Assembly (NCBI GenBank): GCA_902493985.1
Contig: CABURR010000046.1
Span: forward strand, 1-17,017
Direction: 5' to 3'
Source of the DNA: an uncultured Collinsella sp.
GTDB lineage: Bacteria; Actinomycetota; Coriobacteriia; Coriobacteriales; Coriobacteriaceae
DNA: 17,017 bases
Under the pieces are notes generated by a model, which saw nothing but the letters and a program-made list of their open reading frames with translations, did not search any database and was not told the DNA's origin. Positions within the stretch are counted from its first letter, which is position 1, and every line of letters starts with the position of its first letter. A program made the position numbers and the translations under genes. Of this stretch, positions 6,447-15,137 are shown one piece after another.

Positions 6447-9400
6447 ATTCAGAGCGCAGGGCTTCTACGGGGTCTTTTTTGGATGCACTGCGGGCCGGTA
6501 GCAGACCGGCGACGACCGTTAGCAGCACCGAAATCGCGATGAGCACCAGCGCATCCTGCACGGGCAGGCTCATCAGGTTGGGGACCTGTTTGGCCGCAAG
6601 CGCCCAAGCATTGACCGGGAAGCTCACGGCCACCACGACGACAACAGCAAAGACGCCGGCAATGAGGCCCTCGATAAAGGTCTCGGCGTTGAACACGTTT
6701 GCCACGTTACGCTTCGACGCGCCAATCGCACGCAGAATGCCAATCTCCTTTTTGCGCTCCAGCACGCTGATGTACGTGATGATGCCGATCATGATGGAGC
6801 TCACCACCAGGCTGATGCTTACGAATGCGATGAGCACCAAGCTGATGGTGTTCACGATGTCGGTCACCGAACCCATGATGATGCCCATGTAGTCGGTGTA
6901 CGAAATTGCCCGATCATCGTGGCCGGCCGCTTTGACCTGCTTGTTGTACGCATCGATGTGATCGAGCACGCGCTCCTTGGCCTCAAAGTCGCGCGGGAAA
7001 ATCTTGACCGAGATGGGGTCCGCCTCATCCGCATAGCCCAGTGTGGTCAGATTGTTGTCGTAGGTGAGCTTCGAAGCCTTGGCATAGCTCATCATGAGCG
7101 AACTCAGGTCCTCGGCGTCCATGTTGAAATGGATGGCACGAGCAAAGGCGCTCGCATCCACGTGCATGGCGCTCGCCAGGTTGGCAAAACTCGAAGACAT
7201 CTGCGTCGCCATCTGGTCCATAAGCCCCGCTGTGCCCGCCTTGAGCTGGGACGATACCGTCGACGCTATCTGCTCGCTGATTACCTTCATCACCTGATCC
7301 ATAGCCTGCTGCAGATACGGAGCCAGCTGCTTTTGCACATAGTCGGTCATCGCCTGTTGCAGGCGCTCGGCCAGGGCATCGCCGCCGAGCGCTTTGAGCT
7401 GAGCCAGGCATTGCTGCGCTGCGGCATCATTCTCAAGATACGCCGAGAATGCATCGGCGAACTTTGACGCGTCCTTAAGATCATCGGGTGTCAGCGCCTT
7501 AAACTGATCAGACCGTAAAAAGCCCTCAAACAGTTGGTTGGCAAGAGTTCCCACCTGCTGCATTTGCTCGGGCGTGAGCTCCAGACCGTCAAAGATGCCC
7601 GAGAAATCTGGAGCCGGTGCTTGTGCCATGATGTCGCTGAAGTCGATGTCCTTGCCAACGTCCGAGAGGTCAATGTCCAACCCGGATAAGTCGATACCAG
7701 AAAGGTCCATACCGCCGGCCGCACCCGAGAGTGCAGACGCATCAAACGAGAACGCGCTCTTGAGCGCCGCCTCGTCCACGCTGAACATGCTGCTCAGATC
7801 CACGCCTTGTTTGGCCTCGCCTTGCAGTTCATCGAAAGACTTGCCCGTAAAGACATCCGTCTCGGGGTGGGCGAGTTGTTCCTGCACAATCTGCGAATCG
7901 GCAGCGCGCTCCATAAGCTGGCGAGTCAGCGCATGCGTATAGGCAATGCCCGGGGACAACGCGCTCGCGTTGGCCGTCTCGTTGGGTCGCACCACGCCCA
8001 CAATGTGCACGTCGATACCGTCAGCAACCTTGGCTGCCATAAAGTCGGCGTCGCCAGACATGTCAGTCCACATGCCGGTCTCTTCGTTTTTGCGATACGC
8101 ATCAGCCGGCGACAGCACCTTAAACGTGGTAGACAGCGCATCGTCGTAGGTAAAGTCGGTGCCGGTCTCGGGCGTTTCGACCCCACCGTCAGCCGTCATA
8201 GCGCTGTTTACCAGATCGTTGAGCTCATCGATATCCAGCGCACCGATGCTATAGAGCGTATAGTCGCCCACCGTGCCGCGGCTCGAAAGCACCATCACGG
8301 CTTCGTTGGCAGACGTGGGCCAATGACCGGCGACGACATCGTACTGGCTGTCGAGCAGGCTCTGGTCGTCAATCATCTCGTTAAAGACCGAGGTTCCCAT
8401 GGATTCCATGCTCACCGTTGCCGCCGAGCTCGCGCCTCCGCTCATGGCCTCGGTCATGGCGTTGGGAACAAGCCGAACGGGCTTCTTGTCGCCCTTACCC
8501 GCACGATAGACAACCGGCGATACACCGTAGCCGTACTGAATGGCGTTGACCTCTTTATCGATGCCGTCGCCACCGGCATCGAGCCATGCCTTAAAGCTCG
8601 TCATGTCGTTGGACTTAACACTTGCAAACATATCTTTTACGGCCGTGACCACAGGGATCTTATCGGTTCCCTGAGCCTTGCCGCCGACACTGTCGTCAGA
8701 CGAATCCACGCTTTCAGACGAGCCATCATCCGCAGCCCCCTGTCCGCCCATCATGGACGACAGGTCGTAGTCCTGCTTGGAAATGGTGAGTGGGTAGCTC
8801 GAGAGCGTATCCTCCTCGACCTTTTTGATGTAGCCGTTTACGCCATTGGAGAGCGCCAGGATCGCCGCGATACCGATAATGCCAATCGAGCCCGCAAAGG
8901 CCGTCATGGCCGTACGGCCCTTTTTGGTCATAAGGTTTCGGGCAGAAAGCCCCAGCGCTGTCACAAAGCTCATCGAGGTTTTGCGCGTAGGCTTAGCCTC
9001 GCGACGCGCGGCCTTGGCAACATCAAAGGGGTCGGAATCGTCGGTGATCTTGCCGTCCGCCAGATTGACGATACGCGTGGCGTACTGGTACGCCAGCTCG
9101 GGATTGTGCGTGACCATGATGACCAGACGGTCGCGCGCAACGTCTTTGAGCAAATCCATGACCTGCACGGATGTCGTTGAGTCCAGGGCGCCGGTCGGCT
9201 CGTCTGCCAGCACGATTTCGGGATCGTTGATCAGGGCGCGGGCAATGGCCACGCGCTGCATCTGTCCGCCCGATAGCTGGCTCGGGCGCTTGTTAACGTG
9301 CTCGCCCAGGCCGACTTTCTCCAACGCCTCGCGCGCACGCTGGCGGCGCTCGGCATGCCCCACGCCCGTGAGCGTGAGCGCCAGCTCCACGTTTTCCAAA

Positions 9401-9699
9401 ATGGTCTGATGCGGAATGAGGTTATAGCTTTGGAACACAAAGCCGATGCGGTTGTTACGGTAGGCATCCCAATCGCGATCGTGAAAGTCCTTGGTCGAGA
9501 TGCCGTCGATGAGCAGGTCACCGGAATCGAAATGATCGAGCCCACCGATAACGTTGAGCATCGTAGTTTTACCCGACCCCGAAGGTCCCAGAATGGCTAC
9601 GAACTCGTTATCGCGAAAAGCCAGGCTCACGCTGTCGAGCGCCACCTGCGTAAACGACTGCGTAACGTACCTTTTGCAAATTCCTTTGAGCTCCAGCAT
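6445..9699 (-). CDS. MacB/FtsX-type ABC transporter, ATPase fused to permease
   Basis: About 1084 residues. The N-terminal ATPase shows Walker A GPSGSGKT (about 38-45), signature LSGGQ (about 140), Walker B VLADEPTGALD (about 162) and switch histidine VTHN (about 196). A first membrane helix follows at about 272-290, then an external region of roughly 640 residues, then three helices near 940-970, 1005-1033 and 1047-1073 with the FtsX/MacB ERKKEIGILRAIGAS segment. MacB-like exporters work by mechanotransmission, moving peptides or lipoproteins or handling antimicrobial peptides; the substrate here is unknown. The external part has aspartate-leucine-serine repeats near residue 666 (DLSGIDLSGLDIDLSDV) and long Ala/Gln-rich helices. 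I chose the ATG at 9699 because MLELKGICKRY is the usual family start. A GTG at 9732 with GGAGGA 6 bases upstream is a serious alternative and would add 11 residues. No partner gene is adjacent. Confidence 0.9.
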   Translation of the reverse strand: MLELKGICKRYVTQSFTQVALDSVSLAFRDNEFVAILGPSGSGKTTMLNVIGGLDHFDSGDLLIDGISTKDFHDRDWDAYRNNRIGFVFQSYNLIPHQTILENVELALTLTGVGHAERRQRAREALEKVGLGEHVNKRPSQLSGGQMQRVAIARALINDPEIVLADEPTGALDSTTSVQVMDLLKDVARDRLVIMVTHNPELAYQYATRIVNLADGKITDDSDPFDVAKAARREAKPTRKTSMSFVTALGLSARNLMTKKGRTAMTAFAGSIGIIGIAAILALSNGVNGYIKKVEEDTLSSYPLTISKQDYDLSSMMGGQGAADDGSSESVDSSDDSVGGKAQGTDKIPVVTAVKDMFASVKSNDMTSFKAWLDAGGDGIDKEVNAIQYGYGVSPVVYRAGKGDKKPVRLVPNAMTEAMSGGASSAATVSMESMGTSVFNEMIDDQSLLDSQYDVVAGHWPTSANEAVMVLSSRGTVGDYTLYSIGALDIDELNDLVNSAMTADGGVETPETGTDFTYDDALSTTFKVLSPADAYRKNEETGMWTDMSGDADFMAAKVADGIDVHIVGVVRPNETANASALSPGIAYTHALTRQLMERAADSQIVQEQLAHPETDVFTGKSFDELQGEAKQGVDLSSMFSVDEAALKSAFSFDASALSGAAGGMDLSGIDLSGLDIDLSDVGKDIDFSDIMAQAPAPDFSGIFDGLELTPEQMQQVGTLANQLFEGFLRSDQFKALTPDDLKDASKFADAFSAYLENDAAAQQCLAQLKALGGDALAERLQQAMTDYVQKQLAPYLQQAMDQVMKVISEQIASTVSSQLKAGTAGLMDQMATQMSSSFANLASAMHVDASAFARAIHFNMDAEDLSSLMMSYAKASKLTYDNNLTTLGYADEADPISVKIFPRDFEAKERVLDHIDAYNKQVKAAGHDDRAISYTDYMGIIMGSVTDIVNTISLVLIAFVSISLVVSSIMIGIITYISVLERKKEIGILRAIGASKRNVANVFNAETFIEGLIAGVFAVVVVVAVSFPVNAWALAAKQVPNLMSLPVQDALVLIAISVLLTVVAGLLPARSASKKDPVEALRSE

Positions 9700-9844
9700 G
9701 GACGGCAACCTCTCCTGCGCGGGCACGTTCACCCGCTCTCCTCCGCCGTTCGTATTCGACGCGTTTGTCCTACTCTATCCCCATTTTTTGCCGGCGCCAG
9801 TGAGGAATGTAACGAACCGCGCCAAAAACGAACGGGACGGCGCC

Positions 9845-9873
9845 TAAAAGAAGAGGTCCCGAGCGGGACCTCT
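9845..9873 (-). terminator. Terminator of the redox operon
   Basis: 9-bp perfect stem AGAGGTCCC (9852-9860) with GGGACCTCT (9865-9873) and a GAGC loop. On the - strand it is followed by UCUUUUA. It lies about 80 bases past the lipoprotein gene. The remaining gap up to the ABC gene (9700-9844) must hold that gene's promoter, which I could not assign with confidence. Confidence 0.75.
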
Positions 9874-9952
9874 GTATGGTGGAGATTATCTTGAAAGGCA
9901 GCGGACTACTCCGCACAGCGGCGCGCGATCCTCGCCATGCTTTACGCGTTTT

Positions 9953-10924
9953 CTACTGCTCGCTATTCGCAATCGCCTGGTCGATAAGCTTGTCGAGCGC
10001 TGCGCGCTGCTCGGCGGAGCTGATGGCTCCCACGATTGGATCCCCTACGATGTTGCCATTCTGATCGATAACATACGTTGTCGGGAACGAGAACAAATTT
10101 GACGTAAACTTACCGGCCTCGCTATCCGACTTGAACCAGATGTTCTTATACGTCACGCCCTTCTTGCTCAGCACGTCCTTGGCATCTGCAATCTCGCCCT
10201 TGTTGCCGTCGAGCGTAAAGGAATTGACGCCCACGACCTGACCGCCCTTCTTGGCAAGCTCCTGATTCAGTTTCTCAAGATCGCCCAACTCGCCCACGCA
10301 CGGCTTGCAAGTGGTGAACCAGAAGTTCATGACGGTGACCTTGTTCTTAGAGAACAGCTCGTCGCTACTCACGTCGTTGCCATCCAGGTCCTTGCCCGTA
10401 AAGCTGGGGAACTTCGTCGCCTCGCTCGAAGCATTGGCACCAGCCGTCATGCCAGCGGTCGAAGCGTCGACGCTCTCGCCTGCACTCGGCGTGCTTCCAC
10501 AGCCGGGGAACTCCTTCTCCAAGCTCTCGAGCTTGTCCTCGATCTCCTTGATCTGCTGTGCACCGGCCTTGAGCGTCTTGAGCTCATCCGCCGTGAACTC
10601 ATCCTTGGCGCCGTCGATGGTCTTGAGCAGAAAATCGCCGTAATTGCTGCCGTCCTCAATCATTGCCGAGTCTTTATTTGCCGCATTGAATACCTTTTCC
10701 CACAGCGCGTTATCACTCGAAAAGATCTCGTTCTCCTTCTGCATGAGCTTCGCATACAGCTCGGCGGCCTCGTCGGCATTGGCCGGCTTCTGCGCAGTGA
10801 GTTCTGCGATCTTAGGATCGGAGCTCGCAGATTCGCTCGCATTGCCACCAGGTGCCGAGCACGCCACAAGACACAAGGCCAGTACCGGCACCATAAACAG
10901 GGCCGCAATCTTAGAAAGCTTCAT
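9953..10924 (-). CDS. TlpA/ResA-like thioredoxin-fold lipoprotein
   Basis: 323 residues. A signal peptide ends in the lipobox LVAC, so the Cys at position 22 is probably lipidated and the protein is anchored outside the membrane. A charged helical region (about 35-140) and an Ala/Ser linker lead to a C-terminal thioredoxin fold with the redox pair TTCKPC (Cys about 203 and 206) and the cis-proline segment FPTTYVID. It should act as an extracytoplasmic thiol-disulfide reductase, for example for cytochrome maturation or protein disulfides. GGAGG lies 7 bases before the ATG at 10924 but only 1 base before the in-frame ATG at 10930, which decides the start. It follows the Fe-S membrane protein gene by 29 bases and is last in the operon. 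An additional Cys (EFPGCGS) lies before the linker. Confidence 0.88.
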   Translation of the reverse strand: MKLSKIAALFMVPVLALCLVACSAPGGNASESASSDPKIAELTAQKPANADEAAELYAKLMQKENEIFSSDNALWEKVFNAANKDSAMIEDGSNYGDFLLKTIDGAKDEFTADELKTLKAGAQQIKEIEDKLESLEKEFPGCGSTPSAGESVDASTAGMTAGANASSEATKFPSFTGKDLDGNDVSSDELFSKNKVTVMNFWFTTCKPCVGELGDLEKLNQELAKKGGQVVGVNSFTLDGNKGEIADAKDVLSKKGVTYKNIWFKSDSEAGKFTSNLFSFPTTYVIDQNGNIVGDPIVGAISSAEQRAALDKLIDQAIANSEQ

Positions 10925-10953
10925 GGTCATTCCTCCGTTTTGTCGAAGCTTGT

Positions 10954-11856
10954 TTACTTTTTATCGGCGGTCAAGGGAAGCTTTTCCGCCGACACATCCA
11001 GGCCATAGCGATAGCTGATGGCATCGACGGGACAGGCCCCGATGCACTTTCCGCACCGGATACATTCGGCATGATTGGGCGCGAGGACCACATCAACGTC
11101 CATCTGACAAACCCTTGAACACTTGCCGCACGAGACGCATTTGCACGCGTCAACCTGAATCCCCAACAAGGACACCCTATTCATGAGCGCATAGAATGCG
11201 CCGAGTGGACAAATCCATTTGCAGAAGGGGCGATAGAACAAAACGCTCAGCAGCACCACGGCAATGAGAATGAAAAGCTTCCAGGTGAAGAGCTGCCCCA
11301 GCGCAGATCGAATGCCGGCGTTGGCGATGGCCAGCGGAATGGCGCCCTCGAGCACACCCTGTGGACAGATGTACTTGCAAAAGAACGGGTCCCCCATACC
11401 CAGATCGTTGACCACCAGCACAGGCAGCACTACCACGGCAAACAGCAGCACGACGTACTTGATGTACGTGAGCGGCTTGAGCTTTTTCGTGGAGAACTTT
11501 TTGCTGGGAATCTTATGAAGCAGCTCCTGCAGCCAGCCAAACGGGCACAGAAAGCCGCATACAAAGCGTCCCAGCAGCACGCCGAGCAAAATGAGCGTAC
11601 CGGTAACATAGTAAGAAAAGTTGAACTTGGATGAACCTACCACCGACTGGAACGACCCGATGGGGCACGCACCCGATGCCGCGGGGCACGAATAGCAATT
11701 AAGTCCAGGTACGCAGACTGTTTTTCCCGCGCCCTGATAGATGCCGCCTTTGGCAAAGTTTGGCAGGTGAATATTGGTGACCAGCGTCGCCGCCGCCTGA
11801 ATGAATCCGCGAAATCGGGCCAAAACATGCGACGCAGTGTTTTCTCTTTTACCCAA
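10954..11856 (-). CDS. Polytopic 4Fe-4S membrane protein (NapH-like)
   Basis: About 300 residues. It has several membrane helices with CxxxCP-type motifs between them (CGFLCPFGW, CKYICPQG, CKWICPLG), a Cys-rich N-terminal loop (CVPGLNCYSCPAASGACP), and a C-terminal two-cluster ferredoxin domain (CKCVSCGKCSRVC and CIRCGKCIGACPVD). This is the architecture of NapH/CcoG-like membrane electron-transfer proteins. I infer that it carries electrons from the cytoplasm to the neighbouring external thioredoxin. The start is uncertain. The frame is open to a GTG at 11946 with no ribosome binding site. I favour the TTG at 11856, which has GGAG 10 bases upstream and overlaps the end of the CXXC peptide gene by 8 bases; another TTG lies about 36 bases further in. 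The gene sits second in the operon. Confidence 0.82.
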   Translation of the reverse strand: MGKRENTASHVLARFRGFIQAAATLVTNIHLPNFAKGGIYQGAGKTVCVPGLNCYSCPAASGACPIGSFQSVVGSSKFNFSYYVTGTLILLGVLLGRFVCGFLCPFGWLQELLHKIPSKKFSTKKLKPLTYIKYVVLLFAVVVLPVLVVNDLGMGDPFFCKYICPQGVLEGAIPLAIANAGIRSALGQLFTWKLFILIAVVLLSVLFYRPFCKWICPLGAFYALMNRVSLLGIQVDACKCVSCGKCSRVCQMDVDVVLAPNHAECIRCGKCIGACPVDAISYRYGLDVSAEKLPLTADKK

Positions 11857-11998
11857 TTCCGATACACTCCAAGCATAGCCTAATCGCTTTGGCCAGCACG
11901 GCATCCGCCTCGCCACGCATAACACCAAAGCACACCATGGCCACACCGACGATCAGCAACGCAACCTGCATCACAGGTTTTATCGCTTTGAACAACAC
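11849..11998 (-). CDS. 49-residue CXXC membrane peptide (CD1871A-like family)
   Basis: A small gene starting at GTG (11998) with AAAGGAG 5 bases upstream and ending at TAA (11849-11851). The peptide is one hydrophobic helix (about residues 8-27), then VMRGEADAVLAKA, and ends CLECIGIG. This closely matches my recollection of the CD1871A family of CXXC-motif peptides, which share a GEA...A(I)..CLECIGIG tail. The two Cys near the C-terminus would lie at the membrane surface as a redox or metal pair. It is the first gene of the operon with the Fe-S membrane protein and thioredoxin lipoprotein, and divergent from the two-component genes by 87 bases. No function is known to me; a role in the same thiol or electron pathway is inferred from context. 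Confidence 0.8.
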   Translation of the reverse strand: MLFKAIKPVMQVALLIVGVAMVCFGVMRGEADAVLAKAIRLCLECIGIG

Positions 11999-12085
11999 GA
12001 CCACTCCTTTCGTTACGCGACCATTGGACCATATCGACTATAAAATCCGTGTTAAGCGCGATTTGAAATGTGCAAGGAGACTGTT
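11999..12085. promoter_or_regulatory. Divergent promoter region between redox operon and two-component genes
   Basis: 87 bases separate the two divergent start codons, so promoters for both directions must lie here. TATAAAAT at 12040-12047 and the TATAGT it forms on the other strand are -10-like, but neither has a convincing -35. I saw no clear direct-repeat OmpR-type binding site. Confidence 0.4.
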
Positions 12086-12760
12086 ATGCGTATTTTGATC
12101 GTCGAAGACGAGCGAGCACTGTGCGATGCAATCGCACGCAGCTTGCGAAACTTGGCGTACAGCGTCGACTGCTGTCACGACGGACAGGAGGCGCTCGACC
12201 TGCTGGGCGTCGAAGTCTTTGACCTCGTGGTACTCGACCTCAACCTTCCCCGTATCGACGGCATGACCGTGCTCAGGGAACTTAGGAAAACCGACTGCGA
12301 GACCAAGGTACTGATTCTGTCCGCGCGTGGCGAAGTATCCGATAAAGTCGCCGGACTCGATGCCGGCGCCAACGATTACCTCACCAAGCCGTTTCATCTG
12401 GACGAGCTTGCGGCAAGGATTCGCAGCCTTACCCTCAGACGCTTTACACAAAGCGACATAGTTTTAACCTGCGGAAAGCTCCGCTTTGACACCAAGGCGC
12501 GCATCGCTTCCGTGGACAGTGAGGCCCTATCTCTTACGCGCAAGGAAACGGGAATCATGGAATACCTGATGCTTAATCAGGGACGTCCGGTAAGTCAAGA
12601 GGAGCTTATCGAGCACGTTTGGGATAGCAGCGTGAACAGCTTTAGCAACGCAACCCGCGTTCATATCTCGTCACTCCGCAAAAAGCTACGCAGCGCTTTG
12701 GGATACGACCCGATTCGCAATCGGATTGGAGAGGGCTACGTTATGGAGGATAGCGAATGA
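12086..12760 (+). CDS. OmpR/PhoB-family response regulator
   Basis: 224 residues. The receiver domain has the acidic pair Glu7-Asp8, phospho-acceptor Asp51 (VVLDLNLP), Ser79 and Lys101 (YLTKPF). The C-terminal winged helix (about 125-222) includes LTRKETGIMEYL and VHISSLRKKL, ending in IGEGYVM. The ATG at 12086 has AAGGAG 6 bases upstream; an in-frame ATG at 12068 lies before that site and is rejected. It overlaps the kinase gene by 4 bases (ATGA), so the two are co-translated. Divergence from the CXXC/Fe-S/thioredoxin operon suggests that operon as a target, possibly in response to redox or envelope stress. Confidence 0.92.
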   Translation: MRILIVEDERALCDAIARSLRNLAYSVDCCHDGQEALDLLGVEVFDLVVLDLNLPRIDGMTVLRELRKTDCETKVLILSARGEVSDKVAGLDAGANDYLTKPFHLDELAARIRSLTLRRFTQSDIVLTCGKLRFDTKARIASVDSEALSLTRKETGIMEYLMLNQGRPVSQEELIEHVWDSSVNSFSNATRVHISSLRKKLRSALGYDPIRNRIGEGYVMEDSE

Positions 12761-13908
12761 AAAGGCTTTCCCTGCAATGGCGCATAACGATTATGACGGC
12801 ACTGCTCACGTGTGCGGCATGCGTGCTGACGAACTGCCTGGTCGGCTATACGGGCATGCGCTACATGGATGCCATCGGCAGTGACATCTCGGCCTTTAAC
12901 GCTGCCGGCGCGGATTCGCCCCAGGTGTTCGACCCAACGAAAACGGCCCTCGATGACAAGGTCACTATCGTCGTAAACGACGCACAGGAGTCTTTTGGCA
13001 CGACGGCCTGGTACATCACGGCTGGAGTCACACTCCTTGGCGGCGCGCTGGCATACTTTGTGAGCGGTCGTGCGCTCAAACCGCTACGGGCTTTTGCAGC
13101 CCAGGTTGAGCGTGTGCAGCCTGACAACCTAAGCGAAATCAGACTCAGTGAAGATGTGCCCACCGAGCTACAACGATGCAGCGCCTCTTTCAACGACATG
13201 ATCTCCCGTCTTGGCGAAGGGTTCTCTGCACAGCGTCAGTTTACCGGCAACGCCGCACACGAGCTGCGCACCCCGCTCGCCCTTATGCAAGCACAGATTG
13301 AACTATTCATCTCCGAGCACTCCGGTTTGCAACCCGAAACAGCCGAGCTGCTCGGCCTGCTACAAGAACAAACCGAGCGCATGTCTCGAATGACCAAGGT
13401 ATTGCTCGAGATGAGCGAGCTCCGCAGCGTTCCTTGCGAGGACGATGTGGAACTTGGTCCCTTGTCCGAAGAGGTCCTCACCGACCTTGCGCCACTTGCC
13501 GAAAATAAGGGCATAGCCCTCAATTGTGCTGGAGACGCTTTAGTAATCGGGAGCGACACGCTCCTCTATCGGCTGGTGTTTAACCTGGTCGAAAATGCCA
13601 TCCGTTACAGCCACCCCGGCTCGACTGTCAACGTCTCCATCCGCGACAACGACAGCCACGTGTTCCTGCGAGTCGAGAACCAGGGCCCGGGAATACCCAA
13701 GCAGTACCGAGAGAGCATCTTCCAGCCGTTCTTTCGTCTAGACAAATCCCGCAGCAGGGCATACGGCGGCGCAGGACTCGGACTAGCGCTTGTTTGGGAG
13801 ATTGCAGCGCTTCACGGTGGCACGGTAGAGGTCGAAGCAAGTTCCGAGAACGGGACCACCATGCTCGTAAGCCTTCCAAAACGATCCGCAGCGTTAACCG
13901 AACAGTAA
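12757..13908 (+). CDS. Membrane sensor histidine kinase
   Basis: 383 residues. Two membrane helices (about 10-31 and 86-104) flank a short external sensor of about 52 residues without cysteine. Then come a HAMP linker (about 105-155), the phosphorylated His168 in AAHELRTPLA, N-box Asn280 (NLVENAIRYS), G1 ENQGPGIP and G2 GGAGLGLAL. It is therefore complete. It pairs with the response regulator whose gene overlaps its start. The small sensor resembles kinases that sense through their membrane region or a partner protein; the Fe-S or CXXC proteins encoded divergently are candidates, by inference only. Confidence 0.92.
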   Translation: MKRLSLQWRITIMTALLTCAACVLTNCLVGYTGMRYMDAIGSDISAFNAAGADSPQVFDPTKTALDDKVTIVVNDAQESFGTTAWYITAGVTLLGGALAYFVSGRALKPLRAFAAQVERVQPDNLSEIRLSEDVPTELQRCSASFNDMISRLGEGFSAQRQFTGNAAHELRTPLALMQAQIELFISEHSGLQPETAELLGLLQEQTERMSRMTKVLLEMSELRSVPCEDDVELGPLSEEVLTDLAPLAENKGIALNCAGDALVIGSDTLLYRLVFNLVENAIRYSHPGSTVNVSIRDNDSHVFLRVENQGPGIPKQYRESIFQPFFRLDKSRSRAYGGAGLGLALVWEIAALHGGTVEVEASSENGTTMLVSLPKRSAALTEQ

Positions 13909-13976
13909 AACGAAAGGGGTCCCGAGCAACAGGAGTACAATTGCTGCTATTGTTGCCAGCTGTTGGGAGATGGAAG

Positions 13977-14981
13977 ATGGACTGCGATGGCTACCCATGC
14001 GTTCCCATGCCGTTGATGTGCACTGCCTTTGTGCCGGGGCAGATTGACGCTGCGGTTGCAGGCATTTCCGACCCCGATTCACGCACCATCGCCACGGCAG
14101 AAGCGCTGTACTTTCGCGGACAGGCCGCCCTCGCTGCCAAGACGGCGCGTCCCTATCTTGACGCCACCGATTCCGCGCTGCGCTATTCCGCATGCTTTAT
14201 CTGCGGATATGCCAGCCTGTCGCTCAGCCGTATCGCCGACGCCCGCCGTTGTCTTGCGGGCATCCTCGATACGCCGGCCGACGAGGAATCGCCCGCCATC
14301 CACGCTACGCATATCCTGTTCGCCTCGGCCGCGAGTGTCCTGCTGCACTTGCCTTCCCCGTATTCTGCCGAAGAGTTTTATCCACTTGTGGCGCATCTGC
14401 CCGAAGGCCTGCGCCTGTTCGCCAGCTACGTGATGGCGCACGCCTTGTACCTGCGCGGCGAATACGGCCGCAGCCTAGGCATGGCGGAAAATGCCCTGAT
14501 CATGAAACAGGGAAGCTATCCGATCTCGGAACTGTTCCTGCACCTGGCAGCTTCCATGGCATGCATGAGCCTCAAGGACATCGACGCCGCAAAGGCACAC
14601 TTCGGAGTTGCTTGGAACATTGCGCGTCCCGACGGCCTTATCGAGCTCATTGGCGAGCATCACGGCCTTTTACAGGGACTTATCGAGGCGTGCCTAAAAA
14701 CGCAATACCCTGACGACTTCGCGCGCATCATCGAGATCACGTACCGCTTCAGCTACGGCTGGCGGCGCATCCACAACCCCGATTCGGGCGAGGACGTGGC
14801 CGACGATCTGACGACCACGGAATTCACCATGGCCATGCTCGCCTGTCGTGGGTGGACCAACGCCGAAATCGCACGCCATATGGGAGTATCGCCGGGCACC
14901 GTCAAAAACCGCCTATCCGGCGTATACGCAAAGCTTGGCATCGGCACACGCGCCGAGCTGGTTGCCCACATGTTGCGCTAG
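13977..14981 (+). CDS. LuxR-type transcriptional regulator with helical-repeat N-terminus
   Basis: 334 residues. The C-terminal LuxR helix-turn-helix (about 278-333) contains LTTTEFTMAMLACRGWTNAE and IARHMGVSPGTVKNRL. The N-terminal 270 residues are Ala/Leu-rich paired helices like TPR repeats (ATAEALYFRGQAALAAKTA; ALYLRGEYGRSLGMAENALI), with no receiver domain and no membrane helices. The ATG at 13977 has GGAG with a 7-base spacer. The open frame runs upstream into the kinase gene, but that part is a shadow. The gap to the kinase stop is 68 bases, so read-through from the two-component genes is possible. Its likely target is the exported-protein gene that follows on the same strand, by position only. 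Confidence 0.85.
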   Translation: MDCDGYPCVPMPLMCTAFVPGQIDAAVAGISDPDSRTIATAEALYFRGQAALAAKTARPYLDATDSALRYSACFICGYASLSLSRIADARRCLAGILDTPADEESPAIHATHILFASAASVLLHLPSPYSAEEFYPLVAHLPEGLRLFASYVMAHALYLRGEYGRSLGMAENALIMKQGSYPISELFLHLAASMACMSLKDIDAAKAHFGVAWNIARPDGLIELIGEHHGLLQGLIEACLKTQYPDDFARIIEITYRFSYGWRRIHNPDSGEDVADDLTTTEFTMAMLACRGWTNAEIARHMGVSPGTVKNRLSGVYAKLGIGTRAELVAHMLR

Positions 14982-15001
14982 CGGCAGACTGCCCGTCGTA
15001 T

Positions 15002-15031
15002 CGAAAGCGCTCCGGGGTCCTGGCGCTTTCG
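15002..15031 (+). terminator. Hairpin after the LuxR gene
   Basis: 9-bp perfect stem CGAAAGCGC (15002-15010) with GCGCTTTCG (15023-15031) and a 12-base loop, 20 bases past the stop codon. There is no proper U-tract, so termination may be partial. The rest of the gap to 15137 must hold any promoter of the exported-protein gene; none is clear. Confidence 0.5.
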
Positions 15032-15137
15032 CACGCTCAAATTGGACATTTTGGCCATCGAACGGCACTACCGCCACGTAGCGCCTTCTCGCAAAATTGG
15101 ATTATTTCCACCGATACCTGCGGGATGGGAGCCAAAG

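Noticed and set aside
7807..9180. Open frame of 457 codons on the + strand inside the ABC transporter gene
   Set aside because: Antisense to the ATPase and external domain; Arg/His-rich translation without motifs.
9700..9732. GTG start at 9732 for the ABC transporter
   Set aside because: It has a good GGAGGA site, but the extra 11 residues precede the usual family start MLELKG; kept as an alternative, not as the main call.
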